DNA of 64,000 nt from an uncultured Lachnospiraceae bacterium (GCA_900315735.1 ONAD01000012.1:19150-83149); one strand, 5' to 3'; positions 44,391 to 55,224 are shown, counted from the stretch's first letter. Made by a program: numbers and translations. The notes: a model not told the origin generated them from the letters alone.

Positions 44391-46604
44391 CTATACATTT
44401 TCTTCCAGTTCTTTTAACCTTGCGCAAAGACCGCTGTATCTGGTCTGCTCTGTAATATTCTGTTCCATCTCATAGAAACACATTTCATTTCCCACAAGCG
44501 TTACACACTTTCTCGCACGGGTCACTGCTGTATACAAAAGATTCCGGTTCATTAGCATTCTCGGACCACCCAGCAGGGGAATTACAACTGCCGGATATTC
44601 ACTACCCTGGGATTTATGTATTGTAATGGCATATGCCAGTTCCAGTTCCTCTAAGATTTTAAAGGAATACTCCACCACCTTGTCTTCATCATAGACTACA
44701 GTCATGGTCTCTTTATAATCATTGATTTCACGGATAATTCCCGTATCTCCGTTAAATACGCCAGTTCCGCGGTCAATGGCAAATCCATATTTGCTTAAGA
44801 CTTCCCATTCCAGCTGATAGTTATTTTTTATCTGCATGACCTTGTCCCCTTCACGGAACACTTTATCACCATACTCTTTTTCTTTCTTATCCGGTGCCGG
44901 TGGATTTAAGTATTGCTGCAAGATAGTATTCAACCGTTCTACGCCCAGATTTCCTTTTTTCATCGGAGTCAGCACCTGTATATCATAAGGCTGTGCATCC
45001 ACGAATTTCGGCAGTTTCTGCATAATCAGCTGCAGCACTACGTTAATAATCACATCTGCATCATACCGCTTCAGGAAAAAGAAATCCATGCTCTTATTAT
45101 CCAACACAACTTCTTCCCCCCGGTTGATTTTATGGGCATTGACAATAATATCACTCTGGGATGCCTGTCTGAAAATTTTTGTAAGCTGCACCACATGGAA
45201 CCGTCCGCTGTCGATAATATCCTTTAATACGCTTCCCGGTCCTACACTCGGAAGCTGGTTTACGTCTCCTACCAGAATCAGCCTGGTTCCGGCTACCATT
45301 GCCTTTAAAAGAGACTGCATCAGGCTGATATCCACCATAGACATCTCATCGATAATCACAACATCCGTTTCCAGCGGATTTCTTTCATTTCGTTCGAAGC
45401 CTACCGCACCTTCCATGCCACCGTTTAATTCCAGCATCCGGTGTATGGTTTTGGCTTCATATCCGGTCATTTCGCTCATTCGCTTTGCAGCTCTTCCGGT
45501 AGGCGCCGCCAGGAAAATGTCCAGGCCTTCCAGTTCGAAATATTTGATAATACTGTTAATCGTCGTTGTCTTACCTGTTCCAGGACCTCCGGTGATAATC
45601 AGCAGGCCATTCCGCACCGCTTCCGAAACAGCCTCTCTCTGGTGTTCATCCAGTTCCATACCGGTCTGCTTCTCTATTTTATGGATTCGCTGGGTAATCT
45701 CTGCATCCGACACATCATAGGCAATATCCAGGTTCTTAAGCATCATAGCTGTATTTACTTCGGTATAATACAGCGGAGCACCATATATCTGAACCTGATC
45801 ATTTTCCTGTTTCATGATGATTTTCCGCTCTATTGACAAATCTATATACTGCTTTTCGATTGCTTCTTCTGCTACACCCAGAAGTTCTCCTGCCCGCTTT
45901 GTCAGTTCTTCCTCCGGTAGAAAGGTATGTCCTTCCCCAGATGCCTGCAAGAGTGTATACAAGATACCGCTTCGGATTCGGAAATCAGAATCTGTATGAA
46001 TTCCAACTTTCTTAGCAATTTCATCTGCAATCCGAAATCCCACACCGCTGATATCATCTGCCAGCCGATACGGATTCTCCTGAATGATGCCATAGACTTC
46101 CTGTCCGTATTCCTTATAGATTTTCACTGCAAGGTTCAGTGTAATTCCATACTGCTGCAAAAATATCATTGCCTGACGCAAATCACGTTTTTCCGAGACC
46201 TGATCAGATATTTCCATTGCTTTCCGTTCACTGATTCCCTTTACTTCCGCTAACCGTTCCGGCTCTTCTTCAATAATCCGGAAGGTATCTCCTTTAAATC
46301 TTCTTACAATTCTTGCTGCAAGCGCTGCACCTATTCCTTTAATAGCTCCAGAGCCAAGATATCGTTCAATAGACAGTTCATCGGTCGGTTCCTTCTCCAC
46401 ATAACTCTCAGCCTTAAACTGCTTTCCATAGGTTGGATGTGCCGTATACTCACCGGTCACTTCGATATTCTCTCCTTCACTGATTCCAGAAAAAATTCCC
46501 ACGCAGGTAATCTCCTCTTCTTCGCAAACCAGTACCAGCACCGTATAGCCATTGTCGGCATTTCGATATATGATATGATCTACATAACCGGTTATTGTCT
46601 CCAT
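44391..46604 (-). CDS. recD2: RecD2-type 5'-3' DNA helicase
   Basis: The 737-residue protein matches RecD2 (RecD-like helicase without RecBC). It has an N-terminal OB-like region (VDHIIYRNADNGYTVLVL), helix-hairpin-helix segments around 90-200, Walker A GGPGTGKTT at about 339-347, VIIDEMSMVD and the C-terminal AITIHKSQGSEYPAVVIPL and LLYTAVTRAR. RecD2 acts in DNA repair and replication fork maintenance in Firmicutes. Two ATGs in a row are possible; the second is better spaced from GGAAAGG. The gene is convergent with the ABC operon. Confidence 0.95.
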   Translation of the reverse strand: METITGYVDHIIYRNADNGYTVLVLVCEEEEITCVGIFSGISEGENIEVTGEYTAHPTYGKQFKAESYVEKEPTDELSIERYLGSGAIKGIGAALAARIVRRFKGDTFRIIEEEPERLAEVKGISERKAMEISDQVSEKRDLRQAMIFLQQYGITLNLAVKIYKEYGQEVYGIIQENPYRLADDISGVGFRIADEIAKKVGIHTDSDFRIRSGILYTLLQASGEGHTFLPEEELTKRAGELLGVAEEAIEKQYIDLSIERKIIMKQENDQVQIYGAPLYYTEVNTAMMLKNLDIAYDVSDAEITQRIHKIEKQTGMELDEHQREAVSEAVRNGLLIITGGPGTGKTTTINSIIKYFELEGLDIFLAAPTGRAAKRMSEMTGYEAKTIHRMLELNGGMEGAVGFERNERNPLETDVVIIDEMSMVDISLMQSLLKAMVAGTRLILVGDVNQLPSVGPGSVLKDIIDSGRFHVVQLTKIFRQASQSDIIVNAHKINRGEEVVLDNKSMDFFFLKRYDADVIINVVLQLIMQKLPKFVDAQPYDIQVLTPMKKGNLGVERLNTILQQYLNPPAPDKKEKEYGDKVFREGDKVMQIKNNYQLEWEVLSKYGFAIDRGTGVFNGDTGIIREINDYKETMTVVYDEDKVVEYSFKILEELELAYAITIHKSQGSEYPAVVIPLLGGPRMLMNRNLLYTAVTRARKCVTLVGNEMCFYEMEQNITEQTRYSGLCARLKELEENV

Positions 46605-46630
46605 CATCTTTCCTTTCCAACATAAGAGAA

Positions 46631-46651
46631 GGCTGTCATATGATGACAGCC
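46631..46651 (-). terminator. Probable terminator of the mbl-flhO-flhP-flgJ unit
   Basis: GGCTGTCAT (46631-46639) and ATGACAGCC (46643-46651) form a 9-bp stem with a 3-base loop. On the minus strand a modest T-rich tail follows. It lies 24 bases after the flgJ-like stop and also just upstream of recD2. Confidence 0.55.
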
Positions 46652-46674
46652 CCTTTTATCGTCTTTTCCAAATT

Positions 46675-47034
46675 CTATTCCATATTATAATTACGCTTCA
46701 TCTGCTCATACAACTGCTGCGCCAGACTGTTGCTTCCGCCACTCTGTTCTACTGACTGGCTTGCCAGTTTCTGAATCATCTCATCCTCAAAATAGTCTGT
46801 CATCTGACTCATACTGGCATCCTGGTCTTCATTCTCCGGAATGGTTTTCTTCATTTCCTTATAGACCTGCTCTAAGAAATATGCCTCAAATTCTTTACAG
46901 ACATCCATCAGTTCGTCATCTGTCGCATTTGACAAATCCGAATTCAGCGTCTTTTCCAGTCCATTGGAACTGTTGCTTGCCTGTGATGCGGTTGTATTCA
47001 ACAATGTAGAAATATTATCCATTGATATACTCAT
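46675..47034 (-). CDS. FlgJ-like rod-binding protein without muramidase domain
   Basis: A 119-residue protein with the rod-binding domain of FlgJ (DDELMDVCKEFEAYFLEQVYKEMKKTIPE, then MTDYFEDEMIQKLASQSVEQSGGSNSLAQQLYEQM). FlgJ of enteric bacteria has an added muramidase domain; Firmicutes often have only this part. It probably helps assemble the flagellar rod in the wall. It lies 20 bases after the flhP-like gene. Confidence 0.88.
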   Translation of the reverse strand: MSISMDNISTLLNTTASQASNSSNGLEKTLNSDLSNATDDELMDVCKEFEAYFLEQVYKEMKKTIPENEDQDASMSQMTDYFEDEMIQKLASQSVEQSGGSNSLAQQLYEQMKRNYNME

Positions 47035-47054
47035 ATCTTATCCTGCCCTCAGAA

Positions 47055-47867
47055 CTATCTTCTTAATGAATTTGCCTGTCCAAGCATCTCATCTGCTGCC
47101 TGAATTGCCTTTGAGTTCAATTCGTATGCACGCTGTGCAATAATCATATTAACCATCTCATCTGCCACCTGAACATTGGATGCTTCCAGATAATTCTGGC
47201 ACACCTTACTTCTGGTCAGTCCAGGAGTAGTCATTTCATTCATCGGATTGCCGGATGCTGCGGTTGCAACCAAAAGGCTTCCGGAATCTTTTTCCAGACC
47301 GGATGGATTGGTAAACTGATAAACACCAATCTGTCTGTTCATATCTATTGTATTACCTGCTGCATCTTTATAATAGAATTTTCCATCATTGGATACTTCA
47401 ATAGATGATGCAACAATATTATCCGGCAGAACAATTTCATTGCCATTCACGTCTAATACCGGAAGTCCGGCCTCATTACAAAGTGTCGTTCCATTAGTTC
47501 CAATTGCCCAGTCAAATTTACCATTTCTGGTATAGTAAGTCTGTCCATCTTCTCCACGCACTGAGAAAAATCCTTTTCCTTCCAATGCAAATGCTGTATT
47601 GCTGGAATTGGCAATCAATGCTCCATTGGTAAAATCAGATGTAATAGATGCTACTCTGGTTCCCAGTCCTACCTGAACCGGAACCGGCTTCTCATCACCA
47701 TTTGCAGATGTTGTCTTAGACTGCAGTGTCTGATACAGCAGTGATTTAAATTCCGCCTGTTCTGATTTGTAACCTGTTGTATTTACATTCGATAAGTTAT
47801 TAGAAATCGAATCAATATTTGTCTGCTGTGCAATCATTCCTGATGCAGCAGTCCACAATGCTCTCAT
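47055..47867 (-). CDS. flhP: Flagellar hook-basal body protein (FlhP/FlgG family)
   Basis: From the ATG at 47867 the protein has 270 residues and starts MRALWTAASGMIAQQTNIDSISNNLSNVNTTGYK, the classic rod/hook N-terminus. The C-terminal MVNMIIAQRAYELNSKAIQAADEML is the matching coiled-coil half. It forms part of the distal flagellar rod, exported by the flagellar type III system. The frame stays open 20 codons upstream, but the family start argues against that extension. It follows flhO and mbl as in Bacillus. Confidence 0.93.
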   Translation of the reverse strand: MRALWTAASGMIAQQTNIDSISNNLSNVNTTGYKSEQAEFKSLLYQTLQSKTTSANGDEKPVPVQVGLGTRVASITSDFTNGALIANSSNTAFALEGKGFFSVRGEDGQTYYTRNGKFDWAIGTNGTTLCNEAGLPVLDVNGNEIVLPDNIVASSIEVSNDGKFYYKDAAGNTIDMNRQIGVYQFTNPSGLEKDSGSLLVATAASGNPMNEMTTPGLTRSKVCQNYLEASNVQVADEMVNMIIAQRAYELNSKAIQAADEMLGQANSLRR

Positions 47868-47981
47868 CATAAGCCCTGCGCTCCTTATCTCTCTTGCGCC
47901 ATCCGTGGCCAGCCTTTTATGAAACATACCTGTTCCCTATCTGTTTATATCGGCTTCTTTTGCATTTTTCTTTAGTACTTT

Positions 47982-48782
47982 TTATACTTTACCTACATTA
48001 TTTACGGCTTTATCCAGTGTTGAATCCATCGTCTGGATAATCTTCTGTCCAGCCTCGTAAGCTCTGGTGATTGTAATCATATCTACCATTTCAGATACTA
48101 CATTAATATTGGAAGCTTCCAATGCACCCTGCTCTACTCTCGCATTCGATGCCACAAGCTGACCGCCATTCACTACATCATAGAGGTTCTCGCCATACTT
48201 GCTGATATAATCATAATTATCTACATCTACCACACCAAGTCTTGCAACCACCTGATCATTCTGCATAATGCTTCCATCAGAAAGTACATCAAAATCAAGG
48301 TTCGGATTAATCTGAATATAATTCTCTGCGCCAGGATTTCCGGTAGAGGCTCCATTCTGATTCAGCACATAATCACCGTCTTTGGTTACCAGATAGCCCT
48401 CTCTGGTCAGTGTAAATGCACCATCCCGGGTAAGTTTCATAGATGTTTCACCATTCTTATTGGTAAATGATACCGCAAAAAATCCATTTCCATCCAATGC
48501 CATATCGGTACTTCTGTCTGTCACCTTAAAGCTGCCCTGGCTGAAGTCAGTATACACTTCTCCAATATGCACGCCCATGCTGATATTTCCCAGTACCCGC
48601 GGCTGTCCATAATCAGAAGTATCCTTAATCTTAATTGCCAGTGTGTCAGCAAAGGTATGATTTGTCGTACCTTCCTTCTTATATCCGGTTGTGTCGGCAT
48701 TTGCCAGATTATTTGTCAGAATATCCAGACGGTTCTGTTCGTCTAACATTCCAGTCCATGCGGTATATAATCCTTTTACCAT
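47982..48782 (-). CDS. flhO: Flagellar hook-basal body protein (FlhO/FlgF family)
   Basis: A 266-residue rod protein with the N-terminal YTAWTGMLDEQNRLDILTNNLANADTTGYKKEG and the C-terminal VVSEMVDMITITRAYEAGQKIIQTMDSTLDKAV. GGGAGG lies seven bases before the ATG. It sits 19 bases after mbl, a gene order conserved with Bacillus subtilis. With FlhP it builds the rod. A motile lifestyle is likely, though most flagellar genes must lie elsewhere. Confidence 0.93.
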   Translation of the reverse strand: MVKGLYTAWTGMLDEQNRLDILTNNLANADTTGYKKEGTTNHTFADTLAIKIKDTSDYGQPRVLGNISMGVHIGEVYTDFSQGSFKVTDRSTDMALDGNGFFAVSFTNKNGETSMKLTRDGAFTLTREGYLVTKDGDYVLNQNGASTGNPGAENYIQINPNLDFDVLSDGSIMQNDQVVARLGVVDVDNYDYISKYGENLYDVVNGGQLVASNARVEQGALEASNINVVSEMVDMITITRAYEAGQKIIQTMDSTLDKAVNNVGKV

Positions 48783-48801
48783 CTACAGTCCTCCCGAAAT
48801 C

Positions 48802-49797
48802 TTAATCGTCGTCTCTCTTACCAGCTAAGAATTCTACGAATTTACCTGTACCAATTGCTACACAGGTCATTGGTTCTTCTGCTGTCATTGTATTGATTCC
48901 AGTCTTGTCTTCAATCAGTTCTTCCAGTCCTCTAAGCAGTGAACCGCCACCTGTCAGTACAATTCCTCTGTCTGCAACGTCTGCTGCCAGCTCTGGTGGT
49001 GTTTTCTCCAGAACGCTGTGCACTGCTTCTACAATCTGTAAGGTCGGCTCTCTTAATGCTTCCTCTGTCTCTTCAGAAGAAACGGTTACTGTCTTAGGAA
49101 GTCCTGTTACCAGGTTACGTCCACGGACATCCATCGTTTCCGGCTGTGCCAGTGGGAAACAGGTTCCAATCTTAATCTTAATATCTTCTGCAGTTCTTTC
49201 TCCGATCAGAAGATTATGTTTCTTTCTCATATAACGGACAATTGCCTCATCAAAATCATCTCCGGCAATTTTAATTGATGTACTTACTACAGAACCACCC
49301 AGTGAAATTACTGCGATATCTGCGGTTCCTCCTCCGATATCTACAATCATGTTTCCACAAGGTCTTGCAATATCAATACCTGCTCCGATTGCTGCTGCAA
49401 TTGGTTCTTCGATAATTGCAACTTCTCTTGCTCCTGCCTGATAGGTTGCATCTTCTACTGCCTTCTTCTCAACCTCTGTTACGCCGCTCGGTACACAGAC
49501 GCTTATTCTTGGCTTACGGAAGGTTTTCTTTCCAAGTGCTTTCTGGATAAAGTACTTAATCATCTTCTCTGTTACAGTATAATCAGAAATAACGCCCTGA
49601 CGAAGTGGTCTTACTGCTACGATATTGCCCGGTGTTCTACCAAGCATCAGTCTTGCCTCTTCACCAATTGCTTTAATCTTGTTTGTATCTCTGTCAAATG
49701 CTACTACGGACGGCTCCTTTAATACTACGCCTTTTCCTTTAATATAAACCAATATACTGGCTGTTCCTAAATCAATTCCAATATCTGTTGAAACCAT
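48802..49797 (-). CDS. mbl: MreB-like cell shape actin (Mbl type)
   Basis: From the ATG at 49797 the protein has 331 residues and starts MVSTDIGIDLGTASILVYIKGKGVVLKEPSVVA, as in MreB/Mbl. IVDIGGGTADIAVISLGG, the phosphate-2 motif GIVLTGGGSLLRGL and the other actin-fold motifs are complete. It forms filaments that guide lateral wall synthesis. The flhO-flhP neighbourhood fits Mbl better than MreB, which is usually next to mreC and mreD. An AAAGGGG site lies upstream and a promoter is seen at 49898-49925. Confidence 0.95.
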   Translation of the reverse strand: MVSTDIGIDLGTASILVYIKGKGVVLKEPSVVAFDRDTNKIKAIGEEARLMLGRTPGNIVAVRPLRQGVISDYTVTEKMIKYFIQKALGKKTFRKPRISVCVPSGVTEVEKKAVEDATYQAGAREVAIIEEPIAAAIGAGIDIARPCGNMIVDIGGGTADIAVISLGGSVVSTSIKIAGDDFDEAIVRYMRKKHNLLIGERTAEDIKIKIGTCFPLAQPETMDVRGRNLVTGLPKTVTVSSEETEEALREPTLQIVEAVHSVLEKTPPELAADVADRGIVLTGGGSLLRGLEELIEDKTGINTMTAEEPMTCVAIGTGKFVEFLAGKRDDD

Positions 49798-49897
49798 GTC
49801 AATGTTTCCCCTTTCATCTGTTTCATTATATGTGGAGTAGCCCATCTCAAAAAAAGGCAGACTACGCATTCAATCATATTCTTACATATATAATCAC

Positions 49898-49925
49898 ATT
49901 ATATACAATAAATGGCATTTTTCAA
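49898..49925 (-). promoter_or_regulatory. Sigma-A promoter of the mbl-flhO-flhP unit
   Basis: On the minus strand TTGAAA (49920-49925) and a perfect TATAAT (49898-49903) are 16 bases apart, giving a leader of about 95 bases before mbl. Confidence 0.7.
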
Positions 49926-50011
49926 AGGTTTTTTTCTGTTTTTACTTATTTTTAATGAAATCGCAACATCTTCTTAACTTTCTTTTTCTTTTTCGTTCTC
50001 TTAACCTTTAG

Positions 50012-50041
50012 TTCACAGAATAGTCACAGTTTTTCTATAGT
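50012..50041 (+). promoter_or_regulatory. Predicted plus-strand promoter of a candidate small RNA
   Basis: TTCACA (50012-50017) and TATAGT (50036-50041) lie 18 bases apart on the plus strand, divergent from mbl. No plus-strand protein gene follows, but a structured segment with a terminator does. Confidence 0.45.
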
Positions 50042-50047
50042 ATCTTA

Positions 50048-50167
50048 TATGTACTAGCTATTAAGCTAATATAATTTTTCATAACTCAGCCCTTCGGATG
50101 TCCCTCGGGATGTCCGGAGGGTACTCCCCAAGATAGTAACTGCTGAATGGTTCAGCAGTTTTTTTGT
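50048..50167 (+). ncRNA. Candidate small RNA between uvrA and mbl
   Basis: This stretch has no plausible protein gene. A 14-bp hairpin with a CTCG loop lies at about 50091-50122 (outer pairs CCCTTCGG with CCGGAGGG). A perfect terminator follows at 50139-50166: AACTGCTGAA pairs with TTCAGCAGTT and is followed by seven Ts. A promoter is predicted just upstream. Both flanking genes are on the minus strand, so the plus-strand terminator needs its own transcript, about 120 nt long. I do not recognise the RNA family. Confidence 0.5.
50139..50166 (+). terminator. Rho-independent terminator of the candidate small RNA
   Basis: A 10-bp stem with a 3-base loop is followed by a run of Ts on the plus strand. 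There is no such run on the minus strand. Confidence 0.75.
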
Positions 50168-50195
50168 GCCTGTAATGTGAAAAGCATATATCCCC

Positions 50196-50245
50196 AAAAA
50201 GAAGGCGCATGTTTTCCCTGTCTGCAAGAGAACATGCACCTTCTT
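50196..50245 (-). terminator. Rho-independent terminator after uvrA
   Basis: A 15-base stem with one mismatch (50199-50213 with 50231-50245) is followed on the minus strand by TTTTT. It lies about 80 bases past the uvrA stop, beyond a tandem repeat. Confidence 0.8.
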
Positions 50246-50248
50246 TTC

Positions 50249-50318
50249 TTTTATAATATATCTTTTGTAATATATCTTTTATAACATTTCTTTTATGAAA
50301 TATCTTTTGCAATTTTTC
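50249..50318. repeat. Five tandem 14-bp repeats in the uvrA 3' region
   Basis: Five consecutive 14-base units start at 50249, 50263, 50277, 50291 and 50305, each beginning TTTT and ending TC (first unit TTTTATAATATATC). They differ at a few positions. They fill the gap between the uvrA stop and its terminator. Confidence 0.85.
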
Positions 50319-50325
50319 TTTCCGG

Positions 50326-53163
50326 TTACTGCTCCAGATATTTTTTTACATATTGTCCGGTATAGGATTCCGGTACTTTGGCAATCTCTTCCGGCGTTCC
50401 CTGGGCAACTACGGTTCCGCCGCCGTCTCCGCCTTCCGGTCCCATATCAATAATATAATCTGCAGTTTTGATTACATCCAGATTATGCTCGATGACAACC
50501 ACAGTATTACCACCATCCGATAATCTCCGCAGAATCTCAATTAATTTATGGACATCCGCAAAATGAAGTCCGGTTGTCGGCTCATCCAGAATATAAATGG
50601 TCTTTCCGGTGCTGCGTTTGCTTAATTCGGTTGCCAGCTTAATTCTCTGTGCTTCACCACCGGATAATTCGGTAGACGGCTGCCCCAGACGGATATAGGA
50701 TAAGCCTACATCATAAAGTGTCTGTATCTTTCTGGCAATAGAAGGCACATTTTTAAAGAATTCCAGTGCCTCTTCCACTGTCATATTCAGCACATCATAG
50801 ATACTCTTGCCTTTATATTTCACTTCCAGCGTTTCACGGTTATATCGTTTGCCCTGACACACTTCACACGGAACATATACGTCCGGCAGAAAGTGCATTT
50901 CTATCTTAAGAATACCATCACCGGAGCAGGCTTCACACCGGCCGCCTTTCACATTAAAGCTGAATCTTCCCTTCTGGTATCCTCTTGCCTTGGCATCCGG
51001 GGTAGACGCAAACAAATCTCTGATCATATCAAATACGCCAGTATAAGTAGCCGGATTGGAACGCGGGGTTCTTCCGATTGGAGACTGGTCAATGTCAATG
51101 ACCTTATCCAGCTGTTCCAGACCTTCAATATCATCATGTGCACCCGGAATGCATCTTGCCCGGTTTAAATCCCTTGCCAGACGTTTATAAAGGATTTCAT
51201 TGGTCAGAGAACTCTTTCCGGAGCCGGACACTCCGGTAATGCAGGTCATAATACCCAGAGGAATCTTTACATCAATATTCTTTAAGTTATTCTCTCTTGC
51301 ACCCTTTACAGTAATAAATCCGGTTGGCTTCCGTCTCTCCTCCGGTACCGGAATCTTGATTCTTCCACTTAAATAGGCACCGGTAATAGAGTTCTTATTT
51401 TTCATAATCTCTTCTGCTGTTCCGGTGGCAATGACTTCTCCACCATGTTCGCCGGCTCCCGGTCCGATATCCACAATATAATCTGCCGCACGCATGGTAT
51501 CTTCATCATGTTCTACTACAATCAATGTGTTTCCAAGGTCTTTTAATCCCTTTAAGGAATTTAAAAGCTTGTCATTATCCCGCTGATGCAGACCGATACT
51601 CGGCTCGTCCAGAATATATGCCACACCTACAAGTCCGGAACCAATCTGGGTTGCCAGTCTGATTCGCTGCGCTTCACCACCGGATAAGCTTCCGGTTGCA
51701 CGGGACAGTGACAGATAATCCAGTCCCACATCCATTAAGAAACCTACACGCGCCCGAATTTCCTTTAATACCTGGTCACCAATCAGATGCTGCTGTTCCG
51801 TCAGTTTCATTTCTTTTAAATAAGCATCCAGATTACGGATGGACATTGCTGTTATCTCATAAATATTTTTACCGGAAACTGTTACTGCCAGTGACTCCTT
51901 CTTCAGTCTCTGCCCGCCACAGCATTTACATGGTGTAATCCGCATAAATTCCTCATACTGCTGCTTCATGGTATCAGAGCCTGTCTCACGATAGCGGCGT
52001 TCCACATTCTTAATCAGGCCTTCAAAAGCAATATCATATACGCCTTCGCCACGCTGTCCTTTATAATAAACCTTTACAGACCTTCCATTGGTTCCATGTA
52101 TTAACATCTGGCGGATTTCTGCAGGAAGTTCCTTATACGGTGTATCCAGACTGAAGCCGTATTCCTCAGAAAGTGCTTTAAGGATTGCATAGGTAAAGCT
52201 CTTCTTATCGGTAGAGGACTGCCAGCCCATTACCTGAATTGCGCCCTCTGCAAGACTCAATCTCTTATCCGGTATCATCAGTTCTTCATCAAATTCCATC
52301 TTGTAGCCTAGTCCAAAACATTCCGGGCAGGCTCCGAATGGATTGTTAAAAGAAAAGCTTCTCGGTTCAATTTCATCGATACTGATTCCACAGTCCGGAC
52401 AGGAAAAGCTCTGGGAAAACTGCATGGTTTCTCCATCAATAACATCTACCATCAGAAGCCCGTTGGAGAGATCCAGCACATTTTCGATGGAATCTGTCAG
52501 ACGCTTTTCAATGCCTTCCTTTACTACCAGACGGTCCACTACGATTTCAATGTTGTGCTTCTTATTTTTATCCAGTTTAATTTCTTCCGTCAGCTCATAG
52601 GTATTTCCATCCACCTGCACTCTCACATAGCCGCTTCGTTTTGCCCGCTCAAAGAGCTTCTGGTGTTCACCCTTTCTTCCACGGACTACCGGTGCTAAAA
52701 GCTGTATCTTGGTACGCTCCGGCAGTTTCATAATCTGGTCTACCATCTGGTCTACGGTCTGCTTCTTAATCTCCTTGCCGCAGTTCGGACAGTGCGGAAT
52801 TCCAATTCGTGCATAGAGCAGACGGAAATAATCATAAATCTCTGTTACGGTTCCTACAGTAGATCTCGGGTTACGGTTTGTGGATTTCTGGTCAATGGAA
52901 ATAGCCGGAGACAGGCCTTCGATTTTCTCTACATTCGGCTTCTCCATCTGTCCTAAGAACTGTCTTGCATAAGAAGACAGGCTCTCCATGTAGCGTCGCT
53001 GTCCCTCTGCATAAATCGTATCAAACGCCAGTGAAGATTTACCGGAACCACTGAGTCCTGTCAGTACCACAAACTCATCTCTTGGTATATCCACATCAAT
53101 ATGCTTTAAATTATGTTCGCTTGCACCACGAATCTTGATATATTTTCTCTCTTTCTTTGCCAC
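50326..53163 (-). CDS. uvrA: Excinuclease ABC subunit A
   Basis: The damage-sensing ATPase of nucleotide excision repair. The 945 residues show two ABC modules ([14 protein letters not shown] and [13 protein letters not shown]), three zinc sites ([15 protein letters not shown] with [28 protein letters not shown] and CEVC), LSGGEAQRI twice and [14 protein letters not shown]. It loads UvrB at lesions. It is transcribed 22 bases after uvrB. The length and all motifs are standard. Confidence 0.98.
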   Translation of the reverse strand: MAKKERKYIKIRGASEHNLKHIDVDIPRDEFVVLTGLSGSGKSSLAFDTIYAEGQRRYMESLSSYARQFLGQMEKPNVEKIEGLSPAISIDQKSTNRNPRSTVGTVTEIYDYFRLLYARIGIPHCPNCGKEIKKQTVDQMVDQIMKLPERTKIQLLAPVVRGRKGEHQKLFERAKRSGYVRVQVDGNTYELTEEIKLDKNKKHNIEIVVDRLVVKEGIEKRLTDSIENVLDLSNGLLMVDVIDGETMQFSQSFSCPDCGISIDEIEPRSFSFNNPFGACPECFGLGYKMEFDEELMIPDKRLSLAEGAIQVMGWQSSTDKKSFTYAILKALSEEYGFSLDTPYKELPAEIRQMLIHGTNGRSVKVYYKGQRGEGVYDIAFEGLIKNVERRYRETGSDTMKQQYEEFMRITPCKCCGGQRLKKESLAVTVSGKNIYEITAMSIRNLDAYLKEMKLTEQQHLIGDQVLKEIRARVGFLMDVGLDYLSLSRATGSLSGGEAQRIRLATQIGSGLVGVAYILDEPSIGLHQRDNDKLLNSLKGLKDLGNTLIVVEHDEDTMRAADYIVDIGPGAGEHGGEVIATGTAEEIMKNKNSITGAYLSGRIKIPVPEERRKPTGFITVKGARENNLKNIDVKIPLGIMTCITGVSGSGKSSLTNEILYKRLARDLNRARCIPGAHDDIEGLEQLDKVIDIDQSPIGRTPRSNPATYTGVFDMIRDLFASTPDAKARGYQKGRFSFNVKGGRCEACSGDGILKIEMHFLPDVYVPCEVCQGKRYNRETLEVKYKGKSIYDVLNMTVEEALEFFKNVPSIARKIQTLYDVGLSYIRLGQPSTELSGGEAQRIKLATELSKRSTGKTIYILDEPTTGLHFADVHKLIEILRRLSDGGNTVVVIEHNLDVIKTADYIIDMGPEGGDGGGTVVAQGTPEEIAKVPESYTGQYVKKYLEQ

Positions 53164-53185
53164 TTTTTCTTCCTCTTTCTTTTCC

Positions 53186-55168
53186 TTACAAATCGCGAAG
53201 CATCTTCTTTAACTCAATTAACTTATCACGATATTCCGCCGCAACCTCAAAATTCAGCTCTGCTGCAGCATGGTTCATCTTCTTCTGAATATCTGCAATC
53301 AGCTTCTCCAGTTCCTTCTTATCCATGGATTCCGGATCTTTCTTGAATTCCATTTCATTCTTGGCTACCTTCTTGGAAATACTGATTAACTCACGGACAG
53401 ATTTCTGAATGGTAGTCGGTGTAATGCCATGCTCTTCATTGTATTTCTGCTGAATCTCCCGGCGGCGTTTTGTCTCATCAATGGCAACCCGCATGGAGTC
53501 TGTAATCTTATCTGCATACATGATAACATGACCCTCACTGTTTCTGGCTGCCCGTCCGATGGTCTGAATCAGCGAAGTCTCGGAACGTAAGAAGCCTTCT
53601 TTATCTGCATCAATAATTGCTACCAGTGTAATTTCCGGTATATCAAGTCCCTCTCGTAAAAGGTTGATTCCCACCAGCACATCAAATACATCCAACCGCA
53701 AATCACGGATAATCTCTGCCCTCTCCAAGGTATCGATATCCGAATGCAGGTATTTCACGCGGATACCCACTTCACGCATATATTCTGTCAAATCCTCTGC
53801 CATCTTCTTGGTCAGCGTCGTTACCAGTACCTTATGTCCTGCAGCAGTCTCTTTGTTGACCTCTCCAATCAAGTCATCAATCTGGCCTTCTACCGGACGT
53901 ACTTCCACATCCGGGTCTAAAAGTCCTGTCGGTCTAATAATCTGCTCTACCCGCAAAAGTTCATGTTCGTCCTCATAAACATTTGGCGTTGCAGATACAA
54001 ACAACATCTGGTCTATCTGGCTTTCAAACTCTTCAAAATTCATCGGCCGGTTATCTTTTGCTGACGGCAGGCGGAAGCCATAATCCACAAGCGTTGTCTT
54101 TCTGGACTGGTCTCCTGCATACATTCCACGAATCTGTGGAATCGTAATATGGGACTCATCTACCATAATCAGGAAGTCATCCGGGAAATAATCAATCAGT
54201 GTTAGTGGTCTCGAACCTGCCGGCTGTCCGGATAAATGTCTGGAATAGTTTTCGATTCCACTGCAGAAACCGGTCTCTTTTAACATCTCAATATCAAAAT
54301 TCGTCCGCTCTGCAATTCGCTGTGCCTCTAAAAGCTTATCTTCTCCCTTAAAGTATTTTACCCGTTCTTCCAACTCTGCTTCAATGGTATCGCATGCCCG
54401 CAGGATTTTCTCTCTTGGCACTACATAATGGGATGCCGGGAAAATGCTGATATGATTAAGACTGTTCTTAATCTCACCGGTCAATACATCAATCTCTGTA
54501 ATCCGGTCAATTTCATCTCCGAAGAATTCTACCCGGATGGCAGTCTCTCCACGGTCTGCCGGGAAAATCTCCAAAACATCGCCCCGTACCCGGAAAGTTC
54601 CTCGCTGAAAATCCATGTCATTTCTTGTATACTGTATATCAATCAACTGCCGGATAACATCATCACGATCCCGTTCCATGCCCGGCCGCAGGGATACCAT
54701 CATCTTCTGGAAGTTCTCCGGCTCACCCAGTCCATAGATACAGGATACACTGGAAACTACAATAACATCCCGCCGTTCTGTCAGTGCTGCTGTAGCAGAC
54801 AGACGCAGTTTATCAATCTCATCATTTACGGAAGAATCCTTTGCAATATAAGTATCTGTGGATGGCACATAAGCCTCCGGCTGGTAGTAATCGTAATAGG
54901 AAACAAAATACTCCACCGCATTCTCCGGGAAAAACTCTTTAAATTCTCCATAGAGCTGCGCCGCCAGCGTCTTATTATGTGAAATAATCAAAGTCGGTTT
55001 ATTCATCTGGGCAATGACATTTGCCATGGTAAATGTCTTACCGGAACCAGTTACACCTAACAGTGTTTCAAACTGATTACCTTCTTTAAATCCCTTCACC
55101 AGCTTCTCAATTGCCTGAGGCTGGTCTCCGGTCGGTTTATATTTGGAAACTAATTTAAAATGATCCAC
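53186..55168 (-). CDS. uvrB: Excinuclease ABC subunit B
   Basis: The helicase-like core of nucleotide excision repair. The 660 residues include Walker [11 protein letters not shown], the DNA-inserting beta-hairpin region ([26 protein letters not shown]), [10 protein letters not shown], and a C-terminal UVR motif that contacts UvrC ([35 protein letters not shown]). It heads the uvrB-uvrA operon, with an extended -10 promoter and a LexA-like site upstream. Confidence 0.98.
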   Translation of the reverse strand: MDHFKLVSKYKPTGDQPQAIEKLVKGFKEGNQFETLLGVTGSGKTFTMANVIAQMNKPTLIISHNKTLAAQLYGEFKEFFPENAVEYFVSYYDYYQPEAYVPSTDTYIAKDSSVNDEIDKLRLSATAALTERRDVIVVSSVSCIYGLGEPENFQKMMVSLRPGMERDRDDVIRQLIDIQYTRNDMDFQRGTFRVRGDVLEIFPADRGETAIRVEFFGDEIDRITEIDVLTGEIKNSLNHISIFPASHYVVPREKILRACDTIEAELEERVKYFKGEDKLLEAQRIAERTNFDIEMLKETGFCSGIENYSRHLSGQPAGSRPLTLIDYFPDDFLIMVDESHITIPQIRGMYAGDQSRKTTLVDYGFRLPSAKDNRPMNFEEFESQIDQMLFVSATPNVYEDEHELLRVEQIIRPTGLLDPDVEVRPVEGQIDDLIGEVNKETAAGHKVLVTTLTKKMAEDLTEYMREVGIRVKYLHSDIDTLERAEIIRDLRLDVFDVLVGINLLREGLDIPEITLVAIIDADKEGFLRSETSLIQTIGRAARNSEGHVIMYADKITDSMRVAIDETKRRREIQQKYNEEHGITPTTIQKSVRELISISKKVAKNEMEFKKDPESMDKKELEKLIADIQKKMNHAAAELNFEVAAEYRDKLIELKKMLRDL

Positions 55169-55224
55169 TCAATTTCTCCTCTATTCACTCACTCTGCCTT
55201 TAGTATTACCACTTTTCTCCGCTC

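Noticed and set aside
45088..45720. A 210-codon plus-strand open frame
   Set aside because: It is antisense to the helicase domain of recD2 and shows no family features.
50079..50312. A 77-codon minus-strand open frame between uvrA and mbl
   Set aside because: It crosses the tandem repeats and two terminators and has no ribosome site.
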